Assembly (NCBI GenBank): GCA_963978545.1
Contig: OZ021733.1
Coordinates: forward strand, 28,333,330-28,397,329
Origin: Linyphia triangularis
Lineage: Eukaryota; Arthropoda; Arachnida; Araneae; Linyphiidae
Direction: 5' to 3'
DNA: 64,000 nucleotides
Part shown: in pieces, positions 57,335-64,000 of the stretch
How the letters are laid out: each line of letters starts with the position of its first letter
Position numbering within the stretch: position 1 is the stretch's first letter
Program-made: the position numbers and the translations under genes
Notes under the pieces: generated by a model
What the model was told of the DNA's origin: nothing
Databases searched by the model: none
What the model saw: the letters and a program-made list of their open reading frames with translations, nothing else

Positions 57335-58834
57335 CAGTGGCTCAAACAATTGAGAATTCAACTTACTTTTACTTGATAAATCCAACTTTCAATATAAATA
57401 ACACATTACCAAGAAGTGCAAACACGTCTCTAATTTTAAACAAAACAATTAGTTTAATTTAAAATAAAAATAAAGAACATTCAACGAAAAGCTGCTTATT
57501 TGAGCAGTTTTGGAAGCATTCTAAATAAACTTATGTAGATTTTTACCTAAAAAAATTGAGATACACCAATGAAATTTTTGTAATATTTCACATATAAAGA
57601 AAGCGTCAATATTTGGGTGCACGTCCTTTGGCATTTATAATGTTCTCCAAACGTCGTGGTACCGATTTGATAAACTTTTTGGTATCTGAAGAAATTTATT
57701 ATTTCCTATTATTCTTGCAACACTTGTTTTAAATGGGCTCTGTTCCTAATTTTGAGCTTTTGAACCACTTTTTCGCTGGTGGTTCACAGATTTTCTATGA
57801 TAGTGATATCGGAGGACTGTGGTGGTGTGCGTAACTGCTTTTTACAATGAAAAAGACCCCACATTTTGACATTGCGTGCCTTGTGTTTGGAGTCGTTGTT
57901 GGTGCTGGAATATGAAACTTCAATCTAAACCCAAATTCTTAGCACTTTCATTTAGATTTTTGAGGAGCATATCTAAGTAAACCATATGGTTCATAATGCC
58001 ATCTAAAAAAAAAAAAATTATCTACCCTGGTTGAAGGCACACTATCCCAAACCATGATGGAGCCACCACCACGTTTAAATGAAAGAGGTAATTGTTTTGG
58101 ATCCATTGGAATATTGGGCTTTCTCCATACGATGTGACGTATGGAGAAACATACGATAAAATGACGACATACGATGTTTCTACAGCAAGTTGGACTGCAT
58201 TTACTTTATGATAAATCTTGATTTCTTTCAAACTTTTCCATTTTGTGATATCACTCAGAATTCTTTGCCTTTTTCTTCTACTTTTATTTTTAATCAATCC
58301 ATTAATTTAAAATTCTTTAAGTATTTTCTGGACATACGTGTGTCCTTTACCAACAATTTTAGCTATTTCAGTGAGATTTTTCTTTTTTTAAATAATTTTA
58401 ATAGGAATTTCCTTATATCAATAATAGTTTCTCTTCGAGGAGGCATTTTCTATTTAAAAGTTTGAATTTAAGTTCGTCTAACGAATTTCATCACAAAAAA
58501 AATTATTGCTGAAAAGTTTAAGGATAAGATTAAGCAAAATTACATTAAAATAGCAGCCAAGTAGAAAATATTTAGAGGAGTTAAACATATTTTTCATAAG
58601 TGTATTCTTAATTTTTTGACTGCACAATTTGTCTAATAAAGTTTTAAAACTGTATGAATAATTTGATTTTTAATAAATTATTAAATTTTTTTGTGTATAT
58701 ACAAAGTAAAATATTCATAGTTTAATGTCTCTGCAAAAAGTTGTGTTATAATTACATGTTTTGTGCATTATTCACCATACAAAGTGGTACTTTGCTCAAA
58801 AAACGAAGTGTATTCTTAATTGTTTGAGCCACTG
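57335..58834 (-). mobile_element. Tc1-like transposon, full length but decayed
   Basis: Ends TACAGTGGCTCAAACAATTG and CAATTGTTTGAGCCACTGTA-type (AATTGTTTGAGCCACTGTA) flank 1.5 kb. Minus-strand remnants include NKSRRKRQRILSD and VNAVQLAVET, which match the other copy's transposase, and a ruined FIFQH motif region near 57905. Many frameshifts and stops. Confidence 0.9.
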
Positions 58835-60123
58835 TATATATGTTACCGGCAATGTATGAAACCCCAGCATTCTATAGAATAAACTAAACTCAGCGGTGTA
58901 ACAGACCTGATGTGCCCAATCCAGATTTCTTGACTATATTGTTTTTCAAAGTGCTCATTCTTTTCATTTTTCATGTGTCCCGGATTCTCTGTGACCTTGT
59001 TTTGAAAAAAAAAAAAAAAAAAAAGAATTCTTCCTGATACTTAATTTAAAAAATCTTTAAATCTTGAATTTAAACTTGTGCCAGTTATTTTTTTTTTTTT
59101 TTTTTTTTTGCTCTAAATTCTAAAGAGCAACAACTACGCATAGATAGTAAACCTTGACTATTAGTCCGGGGAATAGAGACTGAAAAAGGGGTCTTACCTT
59201 GCAAAAGATTATGTAGTTCTGATTTTTTAATTTATTATAAAGGTCGCTCCCGTGGTTTATAAACCAAGTTTTCGACCTCCTAACCCTTGTGCGTTCTCCG
59301 TGGTGCACCCAAAACTGAGCCGTTTTTCAGTTTATACGTCATAGCTCTTTGCCAATGCATCTTAGAAACACACATTATATTCAAAAGTTGTAGAATATTA
59401 AATTATCTACAACTTTTGTATACTAAGTTTTTTTGTAGACCTATTATGTAAATAGTTATGTTGCATCAAAGTCAAAACTTTTTCGTAAAAATTCTACTTT
59501 TTTAAGATTTGTGTCAAGTTTTTTGATTATATCTTCATAATGGTACGCTTTAGAGAAAAAGTTTGTGTATAAAAGTTGTAGAGCAATAAATTTCCTACAA
59601 GTTTTTTTGTATAAACTTATTTTCTAGGACTAATAACAAAGGAGTTACTCTGCTTTGTGTATTTTCCGTGGTGCACCACAAACAAATACGTTTTCCAGTT
59701 TATAGATCATAACTCTTTCGCAATGCATTTTAAAAACAAACATTAAGTTTAAAAGTTGTAGAATATTAAATTTTCTACAACTTTTGTGAACAATTTTCTT
59801 TTGTAAAACTATTATGTAAAGAGTTACGTAGCATCAAAGTAAACACTTTTTCGTAAAAATGCTGCTTTTTTAAGTTTTTTGCCGAATTTTTCAATTATAA
59901 CTTCATAAAAATAAGTCGTAGGGAAAAATATATTGTACAAAAGTTATAGATCTATAAATTTTCTAAAAGTGTTATACCAAAAGGTACTATCTAGGACTAA
60001 TAACTAAGGAGCTACTCTTCTTTGAAGGTTTACGAGATGATAACCTATAATATTTTATGTATAGGTAGGGGTTTAAAAATAGCTTCTTACTGCATAGTCT
60101 GACAATTTTAATAAAAAAAATAA

Positions 60124-60243
<120 letters not shown>

Positions 60244-60655
60244 ATAGTAATATAATAATAGTAATATAAAATTTACCATTTTGCCTTGATGCACCAAAAA
60301 TTTCTGCCTTCAGAAATAAAAGTGAGAAATAGACTGCATTCAAGTGGCTGATTCTAAACTACGTGGGGTACAGATCTTTTGAGATAGAATAGAAAAATCA
60401 CAAGTCAGGTGGCATTAGTGACATGTAAAGGAATTCTTTTAAGGACTCGGTTTCGCGAAAACACCATATACTGTTGATTGAGATTTGCCACTGCCGAATT
60501 CAGGGTAGAAGATTAGAAGAACCGAAAAACCATTCTCAACCCTCCCCACCACTAACCATCCTGACAGAATATCAAGCACTCAGTGTAGCTACTTAATATT
60601 GGAATACATGCGTTGTAATGTTGGCTGGTTCATCATATCCTATATTACTGGAATT

Positions 60656-61224
60656 TGCAAAGATCTTCCTAGATCCTAATGCCAGTGTTTCAAGCATCAC
60701 CGAAGCAGTATCAAGCATTCTTGTTGCTCTCTTTGGTGGTCACAGGGCAACAACTTGAAATGCTTTGCCTTATAAGCAATTTTCCAAATCAACAATTGGG
60801 AGCAAGTTAAATCTGTCAAAGCTACCTCCGACCCAAGAAGCTGCTACGCACCATGTCTTTCGCACATACCATCAAGTAAAGACATGGATGGGCCAATTGA
60901 AAAATCCTCTGGTCTGTGGGTGGAAGATGGACAGTAAAGGACTTCTTCCTATTACAACCACCAGGGATTCAGCTCCTCAATCAATTCTGACCTACATTTT
61001 CTGCCAGCGCAACATAGGATGCACTAAGGCTTGCGGTTGTAGAAAGGCCGGTCTCAAGTGCTCCATAGTATGTAAACTGTCATGGACAAACCTGTGACAA
61101 TACAGCGAACATCATAATTGATGACAACGATGAAGACGACCCAACAGAATTCTTAATTCAGAAAGTAGCGGAGGAACAAGCTGAGCCTTCGTGGCTAAAC
61201 GAAACTAAATTTAAGAATTTATAA
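60656..61224 (+). pseudogene. Cysteine-rich (CXC/tesmin-like) hypothetical protein, broken
   Basis: The open frame reads KIFLDPNASVSSITEAV and LVALFGGHRATT, then an in-frame TGA at 60756-60758. It resumes with ALPYKQFSKS, LPPTQEAATHHVFRTYHQV, VCGWKMDS, APQSILTYIFC and GCTKACGCRKAGLKCSIVC. One extra base at 61074 shifts the frame; the next frame continues NCHGQTCDN and an acidic tail to TAA at 61222-61224. I recognise the LPPT..A..H..R.Y.QV..W and C.CRK.GL.CS.C..CHGQ.C.N pattern as a widespread arthropod family of unknown function. Two lesions make it non-functional as read. Confidence 0.8.
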
Positions 61225-61259
61225 GTTTTCTAAATTGTAAGTTTTATTGATATTACTAT

Positions 61260-61334
<75 letters not shown>

Positions 61335-61912
61335 TACATTTTTATAATATTTATATTTTTTGATTTATAATACTATTATTTTAATACTATATTGTTTTAT
61401 TTTTTATTAAACTTGTCAGGCTTTGCAGTAAGAAACTGCTTTTTAATATTAGATCTTACCAAGTAGCTCTTTTGTTATTAGTCTTATAAAATAACTTTGT
61501 ATATAAAACGTAGCAAATTTAGGGTTCTACAATTTTTATGATATACTTTTATGGATATCATCTAAAAACTCGACAAGAATCTTAAAATATTATTTTTACG
61601 AAAGAGTTTTTGCTTTGATGCTTTTCATACAATTTGTTTTTCATACAATAGTTCTACAAAACAAATTTTGCACATACATTAGTGGTAGAAAATTTAATAC
61701 TGTCTACAACCTAAAATATAATCCCCCCCCCCCCCTTATAAAATGCAGTGGAAAAAGGATATGATCGGTATACTTAAAAAAATTCAAAATTTCAGAATTC
61801 AGAAGGTTTTTGGTGCACCATGGCGAAAATGGTAAATTGATATTACCGTTATTGTATATAGATATATACATTATTTAATATATTTCCACTTTTTATTTTA
61901 CATTATCATTAG

Positions 61913-61948
<36 letters not shown>

Positions 61949-62924
61949 TTATTTTTTTTATTAAAATTGTCAGACTATGCAGTAAGAAGCTATTTTTAAA
62001 CCCCTACCTATACATAACATATTATAGGTTATCATCTCGTAAACTTTCAAAGAAGAGTAGATCCTTAGTTATTAGTCCTAGATAGTAACTTTTTGTATAA
62101 AACTTAGAGCAAATTTATAGATGTACATTTTTTGTTTAATATATTTTTCCCTATGACTTATTGTTATGAAGATATAATTGAACAACTCAGCAAAAAACTT
62201 AAAAAAGCAGCATTTTTGCGAAAAAGTTTTTAGTTTGATACGACGTAACTCTTTACATAATAACTTTACAAAAGCAAATTGTTCACAAAAGTTGTAGAAA
62301 ATTTAATATTCTACAACTTTTAAACTTAATGTTTGTTTTTAAAATGCATTGCGAAAGAGTTATGATCTATAAACTGAAAAACGTATTTTTTTGTGGTGCA
62401 CCACGGAAAATACACAAAGCAGAGTAACTCCTTTGTTATTAGTCCTAGAAAATAAGTTTATACAGAAAACTTGTAGGAAATTTATTGCTCTACAACTTTT
62501 ATTCACAAACTTTTTCTCTAAAACGTACCATTATGAAGATATAATCAAAAAACTTGACACAAATCTTAAAAAAGTAGCATTTTTACGAAAAAGTTTTGAC
62601 TTTGATGTGATATAACTATTTACATAATAGGTCTACAAAAAAACTTAGTATACAAAAGTTGTAGATAATTTAATATTCTACAACTTTTGAATATAATGTG
62701 TGTTTCTAAGATGCATTGGCAAAGAGCTATGACGTATAAACTGAAAAACGGCTCAGTTTTTTGTGCACCATGGAGAACGCACAAGGGTTAGGAGGTCGAA
62801 AACTTGGTTTATAAACCACGAGACCAACCTTTATAACATATTAAAAAATCAGAACTACATAACCTTTTGTAAGGCAAAATGTCTCTATTCCCTGGACTAT
62901 ATAAGCAGATTTCCATAGCAGTGG

Positions 62925-63146
62925 TTTTTGTGCTCCTAGTAAAACAAAATTAGTTCACTTTGTAGTTGAGTACTGACTCAGCAGTCAATCGAAAAGATAT
63001 TTTAGAAATATGTTTATGTGGAATTGATTTCACATGAAAAAAAATTTCGCTTCTTTTTATATTGAACTCATTTTGTTTTCTATAAAATAAATCTTCGATG
63101 TGAGCTCGTGCCAGTTTATTCTCTCTCTCTTTCTCTCTTAGTGCGT

Positions 63147-63195
<49 letters not shown>

Positions 63196-63440
63196 CGTAG
63201 TAAAATAAATTAGTTCATTTTGTAATTGAGTGCTGACTCAGCAGTCAATCAAAAAGATTTTGTGGAAATATTTTTATGTGGAATTGGTTTATTGAAATGC
63301 TTTAAAATTGTAAACACATTATTAATTAAAATATGCATTAATTATATTGTGTCTCTTATTTGATCTTCCAGTGTTGGTGTTGTCCAACGTTGATTGTCAA
63401 CGGATTCGCTTTTTTTTATATTGAACTCATTTTGTTTAAC
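62925..63440. repeat. Direct repeats and a ~44-bp poly-T tract
   Basis: GTACTGACTCAGCAGTCAATC at 62968 recurs as GTGCTGACTCAGCAGTCAATC at 63230, with flanks alike over about 100 bp. TATATTGAACTCATTTTGTTT occurs near 63058 and 63418. A poly-T run lies at 63149-63192. Confidence 0.85.
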
Positions 63441-63730
63441 ATGTACATAGAGCAAAAAAAAAAAAACTTCTAGGTAAACTCACCTTAAATGTTTCCCCTG
63501 CTCGGAAATGCAGCGTGATCTGAAGGCACTTAAAAGTGTTTGTTGGTGTACTAGTGAGTCTCTGGGTGGCACTGGCTGGAAAAGTCAGGCACTCTAGTCT
63601 AAGAGGAATCTATATTAAAGTGGAAAATCAGATACAATTCTCTCGAGTCATGCACACTGTTGAAAATTGGGTGCACCAAAAATTGGTTCCCATTTAGCTG
63701 CAACCAACATTTGGTGCTTAGTTTCACGTT

Positions 63731-63942
63731 GTAACCCTTTGCACTCGAGCGGCGCTTCTCAGGCGCCACACGATTGGATGCCGAAACTCGAGAGGACCAC
63801 AAGGTTTGATGCTGAAATTTGATGCAAGGCCAATGACTGTGTTTAGTTTCTATGAAGCAAATCCATAAACGCCAACCGAATCTAAAATGTCTCGAGTTGC
63901 TGGTCCCTCCGCTAGAAAAAGGCCTCGAGTGCAAAGGGTTAA
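63731..63942. mobile_element. TTAA MITE family M1
   Basis: Left GTAACCCTTTGCACTCGAG, right CTCGAGTGCAAAGGGTTAA. The same C-to-G change at both tips keeps them complementary. Confidence 0.9.
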
Positions 63943-64000
63943 TGGTGCTACCTCGGATCGCCATATTATGGTGATAGGTTGAAATAAAAATTCGCGTTTT

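Overview
This is a eukaryotic, AT-rich window dominated by transposable elements (TEs). It carries one recognisable host gene split into widely spaced exons. Spliceosomal GT-AG introns, tRNA-derived SINEs, a non-LTR retrotransposon of the kind common in arachnid genomes, Tc1/mariner, hAT-like and TTAA-target MITEs together point to an arthropod, most probably a spider. That taxonomic call is inference from the repeat content, not proof.

Host gene. Eight phase-compatible exons on the + strand (16516-16752, 26040-26167, 31952-32069, 37418-37556, 39187-39352, 47091-47306, 51204-51344, 54052-54198) encode about 428 residues of a membrane NTPDase (ecto-apyrase, CD39/ENTPD family, GDA1_CD39 fold). 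Apyrase conserved regions ACR1 to ACR4 are all visible. ACR5 and the C-terminal membrane segment are not found and presumably lie beyond the window. The first detected exon encodes a domain of about 76 residues with a ubiquitin-like (beta-grasp) pattern and is joined in frame to the transmembrane exon. No NTPDase architecture known to me has this, so it is the main protein-level novelty.

Upstream region (1-16.5 kb). This holds a partial TTAA MITE, a 32-bp minisatellite, SINEs, several TIR elements, a SINE-bounded 559-bp tandem duplication (9.4-10.7 kb), a SINE dimer (11.2-11.6 kb), a higher-order tandem array (14.4-15.1 kb), a weak candidate promoter (about 15.65-15.75 kb) and a 27-bp minisatellite that ends just before exon 1.

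Introns (16.7-54 kb). These are built from nested TEs: SINE-A (tRNA head, AACC tail) and SINE-B, TTAA MITEs, long-TIR fold-backs, a head-to-tail hAT-like array (26.4-31.2 kb), a Tc1 element broken by a LINE and a SINE (34.1-36.5 kb), a 1.73-kb SINE-bounded tandem duplication (39.6-43.2 kb), and small LTR-like repeats holding a Ty3/gypsy integrase fragment (51.5-53.0 kb).

Downstream (54.2-64 kb). This holds a second dead Tc1 element and a 3.75-kb element with roughly 1-kb inverted arms around (TA)n tracts and a broken cysteine-rich (CXC-like) ORF, followed by direct repeats and another TTAA MITE.

Repeat biology. The 5'-truncated LINE at 34.85-35.34 kb shares its last ~65 bp with SINE-A, so it is probably the SINE's mobilising partner. 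The window also records SINE-mediated unequal crossing-over (twice), a SINE 3' transduction with its source still present, SINE dimers and a 28-bp micro-insertion with target-site duplications.
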